A stretch of 43,701 nucleotides of DNA from Silanimonas sp021297925 (GCA_027532825.1 JAPZTL010000016.1:1-43701); one strand, 5' to 3'. Shown: positions 27,574 through 35,837, numbered from the stretch's first letter. Numbers and translations: made by a program. Notes: generated from the letters alone by a model not told the origin.

Positions 27574-28619
27574 GCACCGGCCTCGGCGGGGGTCGCCTGC
27601 GGGGTGGCCGTCGTCGACGGATTGGCCGGTGCTTCGCCACGCGGCTGCAGCCACGGCATCGCGGCGCGCAGCTTGCGGCCCACGGCCTCGATCGGATGCT
27701 CCAGGTCGGCCTGCTTCAGCGCGCGGTAGTTCGGGTTGCCGGCGCGGTACTCGGCGATCCACTCGCGGGCGAAGCGGCCGTCCTGGATCTCGGCCAGCAC
27801 GCGCTTCATCTGCGTGCGGGTGTGCTCGTCCACCACGTACGGGCCGCGCGTCAGGTCGCCGTACTGGGCGGTCTCGCTGATGAAGCGGTGCATCTGCGTG
27901 ACCCCGCCTTCGTACAGCAGGTCGACGATCAGCTTCAGCTCGTGCAGGCACTCGTAGTAGGCGATCTCGGGCTGGTAGCCGGCTTCGACCAGCGTCTCCC
28001 AGCCGGCCATCACCAGCTTGGTGGCGCCGCCGCACAGCACGGCCTGCTCGCCGAACAGGTCGGTCTCGGTCTCTTCCTTGAAGGTGGTCTTGATCGGCTG
28101 CGCGCGACCGCCGCCGATCCCCGAGCAATACGCCAGCGCGATCGTCTCGGCCGAGCCGCTCTGGTCCTGGTGCACGGCGTAAACGCTCGGCACGCCGCGG
28201 CCGATCTCGAATTCGCGGCGCACCAGCGCGCCCGGGCCCTTCGGCGCCACCAGCACGACGTCGATGTCGTGGCGCGGGTTGATCTGGCCGTAGTGCACGT
28301 TGAAGCCGTGGGCGAACAGCAGGCAGGCGCCGGCCTTCAGGTTCGGCGCGATGTGCTGCTGGTAAAGCTGCGGCTGGACCATGTCGGGCGTCAGCACGGC
28401 GACGACATCGGCGGCGCGCACGGCATCGGCGGGTTCGCGCACTTCGAAGCCGTCGGCCTTGGCCTTCGCTTCGGTGGGGCCGCCGGCGCGCAGGCCGACG
28501 ATGACGCGGACGCCGGAGTCGCGCAGGTTCTTGGCGTGGGCGGTGCCCTGGCTGCCGTAGCCGATGACGGCGACGGTGCGGTGTTCCAGGGCGGCGGGCG
28601 TGGTGATGGCGGTGGTCAT
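27570..28619 (-). CDS. ilvC: Ketol-acid reductoisomerase, class I
   Basis: ATG 28619 after AAGGA; 349 residues, the short class I form. It isomerises and reduces acetolactate with NADPH and Mg2+. The dinucleotide loop is VIGYGSQGTAHAKNLRDSG; metal ligands lie in FKEETETDLFGEQAVLCGG and EIAYYECLHELKLIVDLLYEGG. The last 25 residues (GEAPANPSTTATPQATPAEA) are a low-complexity tail beyond the usual end, similar in composition to the ilvA tail. A 74-bp gap separates it from ilvD; I see no promoter there. Confidence 0.97.
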   Translation of the reverse strand: MTTAITTPAALEHRTVAVIGYGSQGTAHAKNLRDSGVRVIVGLRAGGPTEAKAKADGFEVREPADAVRAADVVAVLTPDMVQPQLYQQHIAPNLKAGACLLFAHGFNVHYGQINPRHDIDVVLVAPKGPGALVRREFEIGRGVPSVYAVHQDQSGSAETIALAYCSGIGGGRAQPIKTTFKEETETDLFGEQAVLCGGATKLVMAGWETLVEAGYQPEIAYYECLHELKLIVDLLYEGGVTQMHRFISETAQYGDLTRGPYVVDEHTRTQMKRVLAEIQDGRFAREWIAEYRAGNPNYRALKQADLEHPIEAVGRKLRAAMPWLQPRGEAPANPSTTATPQATPAEAGA

Positions 28620-28693
28620 GGCGAGGTCCTTGGGAAGAAACGTTGGGAAGGGTGGAAGCAGGAATGCAGAGGCGAGGGGAGGGTGGTGGGGTG

Positions 28694-30349
28694 CTAGCCG
28701 GTGGTGATCGCCCCGCGGCTGGCGGAGGCGACGCTGCGGGCGTACTTGGCCAGCGCGCCGTGGCGCACGCGCGGTTCGATGCGGGCGGGCTCGCGCGAAG
28801 CGAGGTCGGCGTCGGTGCGGATCTCGCGGGCGTCGACGTCGATCACCACGCGGTCGCCGTCGCGCAGCTGCGCGAGCGGGCCGCCACGCGCGGCCTCGGG
28901 GCTGATGTGGCCGACCATGAAGCCGTGCGTCGCGCCGCTGAAACGGCCGTCGGTGATCAGTGCGACGTCGTTGCCGAGGCCCTGGCCCACCAGCGCGGCG
29001 GTGACGGCCAGCATCTCGCGCATGCCGGGGCCGCCGGCCGGGCCTTCGAAGCGGATGACGACGACGTCGCCGGGCTGGATGGCGCGCGCCTGCACGGCGG
29101 CGAAGGCGGCGTCCTCGGAATCGAACACGCGCGCCGGGCCCTCGTGGCGACGGTGCTTGGCCGGCAGCTTGCAGATGCAGCCTTCCGGCGCGAGGTTGCC
29201 GTACAGCACCGAGTAGCCGCCGTGCGGCTTCAGCGGCGAGGCGAAGCCCGGCACCACCTCGGTCGGCGTGATGTCACCAGCAGCCGGAGGGTTCGCCATC
29301 GCCGCATCCACGGCCGCGAACAGGGTCTGGCCGGTCATGGTCGCCGTGTCGGAGATGCGCCCGGCGGCGCGCAACTCGTCCAGCACGCGCGCCGTGCCGC
29401 CCGCGGCATGCAGTTCGACCGCGGTGAAGCGGCCGCCGGGCTTCAGGTCGGCGATCACCGGCGTGCGCGATGCCGCTTCGAATTCCTCCAGCGGGAAGGG
29501 CACGCCGGCTTCGTGGGCGATGGCCAGAAGGTGCAGCACGGCATTGGTCGAGCCGGCCGTCGCGGCCACGGTGATCGCGGCATTGCGCAGCGCTTCCGCG
29601 GTGATCGCCTCGCGCGGCCGACGACCGGCGCGCCAGGCGTCCATCGCGAACGCGCCGCAGCGGAACGCGGCGTCCTTCTTCGCCGGGTCGGTGGCCGGGA
29701 TGTCATTGAGGCCCATCGGCGACAGGCCCAGCGTGGTCAGCACCATGGCCATGGTGTTGGCGGTGAACTGGCCGCCGCAGGCGCCGGCGCCCGGGCAGGC
29801 GCGGCGCTCGATCTCGCCCAGTTCGGCGTCGTCGATGCGCCCGGCGGCGTGCGCGCCGACCGCTTCGAAGACCTCCTGCACGGTGATCTTCTTCGCCTTG
29901 CACACGCCCGGCTGGATCGTGCCGCCGTAGAGCACCACGCCGGGGAGGTCCATGCGGCCCAGCGCCATCGCCGCGGCCGGGATGGTCTTGTCGCAGCCCA
30001 CCAGCACCACCACCGCGTCGAGGCAGTGGCCGGTCACGGCCAGTTCGATCGAATCGGCGATCACCTCGCGCGAGGGCAGCGAGGCGCGCATGCCGGTGGT
30101 GCCCATCGCGATGCCGTCGGTGACGGCGATGGTGTTGAACTCGATCGGCGTGCCGCCCGCGGCTTTGATGCCCTCGCGCGCCGATTGCGCCAGTTCGCGC
30201 AGCGTCAGGTTGCAGGGCGAGATGTCCGACCACGTGTGCACCACGCCGACCAGCGGCTTGGCGATATCGGCATCGTTGAGGCCGGTGGCGCGGAGCATCG
30301 CGCGGGCCGGGGCGCGGGAGGGGCCGGATTTGATCTGGTCGGAATTCAC
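28694..30349 (-). CDS. ilvD: Dihydroxy-acid dehydratase
   Basis: Starts at GTG 30349; no ATG or good ribosome site is nearby. 551 residues, the shorter IlvD type beginning MNSDQIKSGPSRAPARAMLR. It dehydrates dihydroxy acids to 2-oxo acids for Val and Ile. Iron-sulphur ligands are visible in VGCDKTIPAA and ACPGAGACGGQFTANTMAM; the active-site serine lies in GRFSGATHGFMVGHISPEA. As the first gene after the attenuator, its expression depends on the leader peptide at 30466-30621. The leader stop and the ilvD start are 116 nt apart. Confidence 0.96.
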   Translation of the reverse strand: MNSDQIKSGPSRAPARAMLRATGLNDADIAKPLVGVVHTWSDISPCNLTLRELAQSAREGIKAAGGTPIEFNTIAVTDGIAMGTTGMRASLPSREVIADSIELAVTGHCLDAVVVLVGCDKTIPAAAMALGRMDLPGVVLYGGTIQPGVCKAKKITVQEVFEAVGAHAAGRIDDAELGEIERRACPGAGACGGQFTANTMAMVLTTLGLSPMGLNDIPATDPAKKDAAFRCGAFAMDAWRAGRRPREAITAEALRNAAITVAATAGSTNAVLHLLAIAHEAGVPFPLEEFEAASRTPVIADLKPGGRFTAVELHAAGGTARVLDELRAAGRISDTATMTGQTLFAAVDAAMANPPAAGDITPTEVVPGFASPLKPHGGYSVLYGNLAPEGCICKLPAKHRRHEGPARVFDSEDAAFAAVQARAIQPGDVVVIRFEGPAGGPGMREMLAVTAALVGQGLGNDVALITDGRFSGATHGFMVGHISPEAARGGPLAQLRDGDRVVIDVDAREIRTDADLASREPARIEPRVRHGALAKYARSVASASRGAITTG

Positions 30350-30393
30350 GGGGCGATGGCGGCTTCGAGGCTTCGGGGAGTTTTCGAAGGCCT

Positions 30394-30438
30394 GAAACGC
30401 GAAACCCCGCTCCGTTGCCGGAGCGGGGTTTTCGTTTC
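30394..30438 (-). terminator. Attenuator terminator of the ilv-leu operon
   Basis: On the minus strand AAACCCCGCTCCG and CGGAGCGGGGTTT pair over 13 bp around a GCAA tetraloop (30402-30431). An outer GAAACG/CGTTTC stem (30433-30438 with 30394-30399) extends it. It lies between the leader peptide stop and ilvD. Its 5' arm can instead pair with the end of the leader coding region, as required for attenuation. Confidence 0.85.
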
Positions 30439-30485
30439 GGACCTTGTTGTTGCGTTGTTGCTAGGTCACGTCGATCCCGCTCCGG
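30418..30485 (-). promoter_or_regulatory. Antiterminator pairing of the ilv-leu leader
   Basis: On the minus strand CCGGAGCGGG (30485-30476, leader codons 46-49) is perfectly complementary over 10 bp to CCCGCTCCGG (30427-30418), the 5' arm and first loop base of the terminator. The two structures exclude each other. A ribosome stalled in the Val/Leu/Ile run (30519-30496) would leave the distal arm free; a ribosome at the stop codon (30468-30466) would cover it. Confidence 0.85.
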
Positions 30486-30621
30486 TGAAGGGGCTAATAA
30501 GAAGGACGACGACAACAACCGCAATAAGTGCGGGGACAACCGCGACAAGCACGACGTCACGGACCGCGGCCGGGAGGGCCGAGGCGGTGCGCGCAGCGAA
30601 GGTCGGGGCGGCGAAGTTCAT
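30466..30621 (-). CDS. ilv-leu operon leader peptide
   Basis: A 51-codon reading frame upstream of ilvD with 11 Val, 5 Leu and 2 Ile codons, densest at residues 35-42 (VVVVVLLI) after VVLVAVVPALIA at 23-34. Many of these codons end in T, unusual in this GC-rich genome, which may slow ribosomes further. A small hairpin CCGCA/TGCGG (30533-30519) lies just before the run and could act as a pause signal. The peptide senses charged branched-chain tRNAs; it has no expected function as a protein. The ATG at 30621 lacks a clear ribosome site, so the exact start is less sure than the frame. Confidence 0.85.
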   Translation of the reverse strand: MNFAAPTFAARTASALPAAVRDVVLVAVVPALIAVVVVVLLISPFTGAGST

Positions 30622-30652
30622 GGCCCCGACCAGACCATGGGCTGTTCAGTCG

Positions 30653-30658
30653 TGTCAA
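30653..30658 (-). promoter_or_regulatory. Consensus -35 box upstream of the ilv-leu leader
   Basis: The minus strand has a perfect TTGACA preceded by an A-rich stretch (TCAAAAAAAGAG), which could act as an UP element. I see no good -10 box at the right distance. If this is the promoter, transcription would begin only a few bases before ATG 30621, giving an almost leaderless message. Confidence 0.4.
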
Positions 30659-30862
30659 CTCTTTTTTTGACGCGCGCCTCATTAGAGCTCCGGCTCGACG
30701 CCAAGTCGTTGAAACCTTGATCAATCGGTTCCGATCAGAACTGACGGCGCGGCCGCAGATTTCAAAGCCTGCTCGAGCGGATGCGCGGGATGCGCGCCCG
30801 GTCACGACCTGATGCTGGCCACTGCGACGATCCTTCGAACGCCGTCGTCCGCGGAGCCCACC

Positions 30863-31459
30863 ATGTCGCTTCCCCTGTCCACCATCGCTCTGCCCCTGTT
30901 CCCGCTCCGCACCGTGCTCATGCCGGGCGGCGTGCTGTCGCTGCGGATCTTCGAACCGCGCTACCTCGATCTCGTGAAGCGCTGCGCGCGCAACGGCGAG
31001 GGCTTCGGCGTATGCCTGATCGAGGACGGCCACGAGGCCGGTGCCCCGGCCCGACCGACGCGGGTCGGCACCGAGGCACGGATCGTCGATTTCGCGATGC
31101 GCGAGGATGGCCTGCTCGGCATCGCCGTCGAGGGCGAGCGTCGGTTCCGCGTCTGCACCACCTCGACGCAGGCCGATGGGCTGGTGGTCGCCGAGGCGCT
31201 CTGGTTGGCCGCACCGCCGCGCCTCCGCGTCCGGCCTGAACACAGTTTTCTCGTCGACCTCCTCAAGCGGATGCTCGAGCGGGCCGGCGGTGCCCATGCG
31301 CACGCCGAACCGGCCAGCTTCGACGACAGCGACTGGGTCAGCTGCCGACTTGCGGAACTGCTGCCACTGGCCTTGGACCAGCGCCAGCACCTGCTCGAGG
31401 AGTCCGACACTGCGGCGCGCCTCGATGCGTTGCTGCGCTGGCTGCCGCTATTGGCCTGA
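30863..31459 (+). CDS. LON substrate-binding domain protein
   Basis: ATG 30863 after GGAG; 198 residues. The N-terminal 100 residues match the LON N-terminal (PUA-like) domain: LPLFPLRTVLMPGGVLSLRIFEPRYLDLV, GFGVCLI, GTEARIVDF and GIAVEGERRFRV. There is no AAA or protease domain, so it is a stand-alone LON-domain protein as found in many proteobacteria; its role is unsettled. A short helical C-terminus follows (LAELLPLALDQRQHLLE). Its end overlaps the convergent DedA/PAP2 gene by 12 bp. Confidence 0.85.
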   Translation: MSLPLSTIALPLFPLRTVLMPGGVLSLRIFEPRYLDLVKRCARNGEGFGVCLIEDGHEAGAPARPTRVGTEARIVDFAMREDGLLGIAVEGERRFRVCTTSTQADGLVVAEALWLAAPPRLRVRPEHSFLVDLLKRMLERAGGAHAHAEPASFDDSDWVSCRLAELLPLALDQRQHLLEESDTAARLDALLRWLPLLA

Positions 31460-33451
31460 TTCAGGCCTGCGCCCCTCGCGGAGCCGCAACACCCCATCGC
31501 CATCGTCCACCCGCAGGGCTTGGGCATCGGTCGCCAGACGACGGCGCGCTGGTCGTTCGTCCGGAAGCGCGGCCCAGTAGCGGACGAAACCGTCGCCGCG
31601 CGTGGAGAATCGCAGGGTCTGCACCGTGCCGAGCCAGAGCGGGATGTCCGCGTCCCCCACGGCATAGGGGGCCGGCCAGAGCCGAAGGACGACGCGCTCC
31701 CCGTTCGCGTCCACGGGTCGCGACAGCAGCAGCACCTCGGCGTGGCCGCCGTGGGTGGACGGCATGACGGGCAAGGACCCGGGCGTGACCTGGTCGTCGA
31801 GCATCATCAGCAGGCCGCGCCAGTCGCCCTCGGGCAGCGGCCGCCAGCCGGCCTCGGCCAGCGCCTGCGCGAGCGCCCCGGGGGCGCCGGTGTACTGGAC
31901 GTTCAGGGGCCAGGCGTCGCGGTCGCGCAGTTCGTTGCGGCGCGCCGGCAGCTGGCGGCCGGCCTCGCCCTTCAGCCATGCCGCCTCGTCGATCCGCTGC
32001 CGCGGCATCGGGGGATCGAACGCGGCGACGAGCCCGTCCGCGGAGCGCCCCGCGTGCCATCCACCGACGAGCAGGACGGTGCCGAAGAACACCGCCGCCA
32101 CAGGTCGCACCCAGAACGAGCGCACGACGCGGCGGCGGTAGGCGATGCCGAGGGCCGTCACCCACGCCAACCCGAGGAAGGCCCCGGCCAGCACGTCCGA
32201 CAGCCAGTGCGCCCCGAGATAGAGGCGCGAGAAGCCAAGCAGTCCGACCATCAGCGCCCCGACGACGTAGGGCCAGACGCGCCGGCGGCCCGGCATCTCG
32301 CGCGCCACGAGCACGGCGAAGAAGCCGTAGACCACCGTCGCCAGGAGGACGGTCTGCGACGGGAAGGAGAACCCGGGCACCGCCGTGGCCGCGGGCGGCT
32401 TGGGCAGGTCGATCAGGGCGCCGAGGGCCCAGGCCATCACCAGTGCGAACGCGGGCGCCGCGATCCAGTGCCAGGCGGCGACGTGGCGCCGGCGCCAGAA
32501 CAGCCACAGAGCGACGAGTACGACAGCCGGGCCGAGCACCACCAGATCGCCGAGCGTCGCCAGCACCCCCATCACCGGGTCGGCGAGCGGATGCCGGAGG
32601 CCGAACATGGCCTGGTGGACGCTGAGATCCAGTCGGGACGGGGCCAGCCCGCCATCGACGGAGGCGAGCATTTCGAAGAACCCCCATCCGGCCGCCAGCA
32701 GCGCCACCGCGAGCAACAGCAGCGAGGGGGATTCCTTCTGGTTCGGGTCGATCAGCGCGGCGGAGTATCGGCCCAGCACCGGATGCCGATGCGACCACGC
32801 CAGCAGGCGGGCGAGAAGGCCGCTGGCCCGCGGGGCCATCCAGCGCCAGACGTGGAAGACCAGGCCCCAGATCGCCGCGACCAGTACCAGCACCAGGCCG
32901 ATCACGATGGCGAGTCGCCCCGCGACCGCGGCCACCAGGTCCAGCGACGCCCCGAACAGCCAGCCCGGCGAGAGGAAGGCCAAGGCCCAAAGGACCGCCG
33001 CGATGCCGGTCGCGATCGCATACTTCTGGGCAGGCATCCGCACCATCCCGGCGATGGCCGGGATGAAGGGACGGATGGCCCCGACGAAGCGTCCGATCAC
33101 GAGGCTCTTCATGCCGTGTCGCTTGAAGGAGCGGTCGCCGCGCTCGAGCCATTCAGGGTTCTGCGCGAACGGCCAGCGCGTCCTCAGCGAGTGCCCGTAG
33201 CGACGTCCCGCGAGGTAGCTGACGCCGTCGCCGCAGAACGCCCCGGCCGCGGCGCAGGCGATCGCGTAGACGGGATCGATGTGGCCAAGGCCCACCATGG
33301 TCCCGACCGCGAACAGCAGCGGCGCCGCGGGCACGGCGACCCCGACGATCAGCAGCGCGTCGCAGAACGCGATGAGGAAGATCACGATCCCCGCCGCCAC
33401 CGGGTGGCGCGAGATCCAGTCGAGGACGGCGTCCCAGTGCAGCGAATCCAT
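31448..33451 (-). CDS. DedA / PAP2 / LssY-C fusion membrane protein
   Basis: 667 residues in three parts. Residues 1-210 are a DedA domain, a family linked to lipid-carrier flipping, with GRFVGAIRPFIPAIAG (120-135). Residues about 245-440 are a PAP2 phosphatase-like membrane domain. It keeps SRLYLGAHWLSD (408-419, His415), but the PSGH motif reads PSQT (364-367) and the KxxxxxxRP motif reads LPKPP, so two of three catalytic motifs are lost. Residues about 480-640 match the LssY C-terminal domain (WPLNVQYTGAP, LRLWPAPY, PLWLGTV). Fusions of this order are known in proteobacteria; lipid phosphate handling is the family expectation, but catalysis here is doubtful. Confidence 0.85.
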   Translation of the reverse strand: MDSLHWDAVLDWISRHPVAAGIVIFLIAFCDALLIVGVAVPAAPLLFAVGTMVGLGHIDPVYAIACAAAGAFCGDGVSYLAGRRYGHSLRTRWPFAQNPEWLERGDRSFKRHGMKSLVIGRFVGAIRPFIPAIAGMVRMPAQKYAIATGIAAVLWALAFLSPGWLFGASLDLVAAVAGRLAIVIGLVLVLVAAIWGLVFHVWRWMAPRASGLLARLLAWSHRHPVLGRYSAALIDPNQKESPSLLLLAVALLAAGWGFFEMLASVDGGLAPSRLDLSVHQAMFGLRHPLADPVMGVLATLGDLVVLGPAVVLVALWLFWRRRHVAAWHWIAAPAFALVMAWALGALIDLPKPPAATAVPGFSFPSQTVLLATVVYGFFAVLVAREMPGRRRVWPYVVGALMVGLLGFSRLYLGAHWLSDVLAGAFLGLAWVTALGIAYRRRVVRSFWVRPVAAVFFGTVLLVGGWHAGRSADGLVAAFDPPMPRQRIDEAAWLKGEAGRQLPARRNELRDRDAWPLNVQYTGAPGALAQALAEAGWRPLPEGDWRGLLMMLDDQVTPGSLPVMPSTHGGHAEVLLLSRPVDANGERVVLRLWPAPYAVGDADIPLWLGTVQTLRFSTRGDGFVRYWAALPDERPARRRLATDAQALRVDDGDGVLRLREGRRPESGQ

Positions 33452-33457
33452 CCCGAC

Positions 33458-33463
33458 AGTATA
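33458..33463 (-). promoter_or_regulatory. -10 box giving a possibly leaderless DedA/PAP2 transcript
   Basis: TATACT on the minus strand ends 6 bp before the ATG at 33451, so the start of transcription should coincide with, or lie next to, the start codon. No clear -35 box and no ribosome site are present. Confidence 0.4.
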
Positions 33464-33600
33464 GAAGGCCCGCGAAGGCGCCCGGATGACGGTCCTGCCG
33501 CGTCGCGGCAGGGCCGCCCTGCACGCGGCCGGAATGTCGCGGATCGTTAGACTCCCGGTTCTGGCCCGGGCTTCGGGTCCTCCACCCAGGCGACGATCCC

Positions 33601-34416
33601 ATGCCCAGCCTTGCCGGCAAGACCCTGCTCATCACCGGCGCCTCGCGCGGCATCGGCCTCGCGATCGCGCTTCGCGCCGCGCGCGACGGCGCCAACGTCG
33701 CCATCGCGGCCAAGTCCTCGGTGCCCAACCCGAAGCTGCCCGGCACCATCCACAGCGCCGCGGCGGCGGTGGACGAGGCCGGTGGCCGCGGCCTCGCCAT
33801 CCGCTGCGACATCCGCGAGGAAGCCGACGTCGAAGCCGCCGTCGCCGCGACGGTCGGGCATTTCGGCGGGCTCGACATCCTCGTCAACAACGCCAGCGCG
33901 ATCTGGCTGAAGGGCGCTCTCGAGACCCCGATGAAGCGGTTCGACCTGATGAGCCAGGTCAACAGCCGCGGCAGTTTCCTCTGCGCCCAGAAGGCCCTGC
34001 CGCATCTGCTCAAGGCGTCGAATCCGCACATCCTCACGCTGGCGCCGCCGCCCACCCTCGACCCGAAGTGGTGGGGCCCGCACACCGGCTACACGCTGGC
34101 CAAGATGGGCATGAGCTTCGTGACGATCGGCCTCGCCGCCGAGTTCGGCCCGCAGGGCGTCGCGGTCAATGCGCTGTGGCCGAAGACGGTCATCGCCACC
34201 GACGCGCTCAACATGATCCCGGGCATCGATGTCTCCGGCTGCCGCACGCCGGCGATCGTGGCCGACGCGGCGCACGCCGTGCTGTGCCGCGAGGCGGCTG
34301 GCTTCCACGGCCGGTTCCTGATCGACGAGGACGTGCTGTGCGAGGCCGGCGAGACCGACTTCGCGCGCTATGCCGTCGATCCGTCGAAGCCGCTGTCGCC
34401 CGATCTTTTCCTCTGA
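33601..34416 (+). CDS. Short-chain dehydrogenase/reductase (HSDL2-like)
   Basis: 271 residues. A Rossmann-fold NAD(P) oxidoreductase: TGASRGIG (12-19), CDIREE, NNASAIW (96-102) and the catalytic pair Tyr164 and Lys168 in YTLAKMG. The segment NPHILTLAPPPTLDPKWW matches HSDL2-like proteins (NLSPPLNL in those), but the catalytic Ser is Ala148, which may weaken classical SDR activity or reflect a subfamily habit. The substrate is unknown. The PaiB-like gene follows after 26 bp and is probably co-transcribed. The ribosome site is weak. Confidence 0.85.
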   Translation: MPSLAGKTLLITGASRGIGLAIALRAARDGANVAIAAKSSVPNPKLPGTIHSAAAAVDEAGGRGLAIRCDIREEADVEAAVAATVGHFGGLDILVNNASAIWLKGALETPMKRFDLMSQVNSRGSFLCAQKALPHLLKASNPHILTLAPPPTLDPKWWGPHTGYTLAKMGMSFVTIGLAAEFGPQGVAVNALWPKTVIATDALNMIPGIDVSGCRTPAIVADAAHAVLCREAAGFHGRFLIDEDVLCEAGETDFARYAVDPSKPLSPDLFL

Positions 34417-34442
34417 AGGCGCTGGCCGGACCGGGACCCGCC

Positions 34443-35078
34443 ATGTACCAACCCGCCCAGTTCGCCGAACACCGGCCCGAGGAATGGCATCGCCTGATCC
34501 GTGAGCATCCGCTGGGGATGCTGGTCACCGCGACCGCCGCGGGGCTCGAAGCGGAGCACCTGCCCTTCGTGCTCGAAGCGGAGCGCGGCCCCAGCGGCAC
34601 CCTGCTGGCCCATGTCGCACGCGCCAATCCGGTCTGGCGCACGGTGCGCGAGGGCGATGCGGTGATGGTCGTCTTCCGCGGCGTGCAGGGCTACATCTCG
34701 CCCAGCTGGTACCCGAGCAAGCACGAGCACCACCGCCATGTGCCGACCTGGAACTACGAGGTCGTGCACGTGCATGGCCGCATCCGCGTGCTCGACGACA
34801 CGAACGCCGTCCGCGGCATCGTGGCCAAGCTCACGCGCCAGAGCGAGGCGGGCGAGCCGGTGCCGTGGAAGATGGGCGATGCGCCGGCCGACTACCTCGC
34901 GTCGGAACTCGCCTACATCGTCGCCATCGAGGTCGCGATCGATCGGATCGAAGGCAAGCGCAAGCTCAGCCAGAACCGCGACGCACGCGACTTCCAAGGC
35001 GTCCTCGATGCGCTCGAGCAGCGCGGCAGGTTCGCTTTGGCCGAGGCGATGCGCGGCGTGCGGTCGGGCGCCGGCTGA
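34443..35078 (+). CDS. PaiB-like FMN-binding protein
   Basis: 211 residues matching the PaiB/FMN-binding negative regulator family over the full length: MYQPAQFAEHRPEEWHRLI, HLPFVLE, HVARANPVWR, PSWYPSKHEHHRHVPTWNY and KLSQNRDARD. The fold is a flavin-reductase-like split barrel. In Bacillus PaiB affects sporulation and protease genes, but in proteobacteria the role is unclear and it may be an enzyme. It lies 26 bp after the SDR gene. Confidence 0.9.
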   Translation: MYQPAQFAEHRPEEWHRLIREHPLGMLVTATAAGLEAEHLPFVLEAERGPSGTLLAHVARANPVWRTVREGDAVMVVFRGVQGYISPSWYPSKHEHHRHVPTWNYEVVHVHGRIRVLDDTNAVRGIVAKLTRQSEAGEPVPWKMGDAPADYLASELAYIVAIEVAIDRIEGKRKLSQNRDARDFQGVLDALEQRGRFALAEAMRGVRSGAG

Positions 35079-35101
35079 CCGCCGCTCGCCCTGGCCCTGT
35101 G

Positions 35102-35128
35102 GGGCGCTCCGCCCGGAGCGGAGCGCCC
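35102..35128. terminator. Hairpin between convergent genes
   Basis: GGGCGCTCCG and CGGAGCGCCC form a perfect 10-bp stem with a 7-nt loop, between the stops of the PaiB-like gene (35078) and the outer-membrane gene (35145). There is no T tract on either side. Its position suits a two-way terminator. Confidence 0.55.
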
Positions 35129-35144
35129 GCAGGCATCGGGATAC

Positions 35145-35837
35145 TCAGAAACGGCGATCAATGCCGATGGTGACGGCCCAGGGCGTGTAGTCGGCGCGGA
35201 TCCGGCCCGCCCCGTTCTCCTGGTCCAGGGACAGGTCGGTGGCGCGCAGGTAACGCAGCCCGACGTCGAGCGTCCACGCGTCGTCCAACGAGTACCGAGC
35301 CCCGAACAGGGCCTGCAGGCCATTGCCCGAGCCGGAGTAGTTCCGCCCGGCGCTGCCGGAGCCGATGTCGAGGTCGACCTCCGTCAACCGCACCACGCCG
35401 AGACCCACGTAGGTCTCGGCCTTGTCCGAGCCCGTCAGGTTGAGGTCGTACAGGGCGTTCAAGGCGAACGCGGTGGAGGCGTAATCGCCCGACCCCACGG
35501 GTGCCTGGGACGGGGGCGCCCGCGGAGGAAACTCCGGGCCCTTCGTGTCCATCCCCTGGTAGGCGAACTCACCCTCGAGGCGCCAACCGTTGCCGAACGA
35601 GCGGCCGATCCGCGCGCCGAGGAGACTCCCGGTGTCGAGCGGCAGGTTGCCGTTCTCCCGATTCGCCCCCGATGTGAAGGCGAGGGACTGGTCGGACTGC
35701 GATGCGAATCCACCCATCGCGCCGGCGTACCAGTGGGCCTCCGTGCTGCCGGCCCGGGCCAGCCCGGGAACTGCGACGGCCACGCCGGCCAACAGCAGGG
35801 CGAAGGAGGCGGATTGAAGGGGTTTGGCGTTGTTCAT
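35145..35837 (-). CDS. Outer-membrane beta-barrel protein
   Basis: Start ATG 35837 after AGGA; 230 residues. A signal peptide ends at GLARAG (about residue 29). The rest alternates polar and hydrophobic residues in strands typical of an 8-stranded OmpA/OmpW-like barrel: HWYAGAMGGFAS, GARIGRSFGNGWRLEGEFAYQG, ALNALYDLNL, TYVGLGVVRL, GARYSLDDAWTLDVGLRYL. It ends in a terminal Phe (IDRRF), the signal for the outer-membrane assembly machinery. The function is not readable. It lies 159 bp downstream of the lipocalin gene on the same strand. Confidence 0.8.
   Translation of the reverse strand: MNNAKPLQSASFALLLAGVAVAVPGLARAGSTEAHWYAGAMGGFASQSDQSLAFTSGANRENGNLPLDTGSLLGARIGRSFGNGWRLEGEFAYQGMDTKGPEFPPRAPPSQAPVGSGDYASTAFALNALYDLNLTGSDKAETYVGLGVVRLTEVDLDIGSGSAGRNYSGSGNGLQALFGARYSLDDAWTLDVGLRYLRATDLSLDQENGAGRIRADYTPWAVTIGIDRRF

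Noticed and set aside
29703..30560. Leu-rich peptide start (MTSCLSRL...) upstream of ilvD as the leader peptide
   Set aside because: It does not stop before ilvD but runs through it in the wrong frame. The frame at 30466-30621 has the Val/Leu/Ile run, a stop codon before the terminator and the matching antiterminator.
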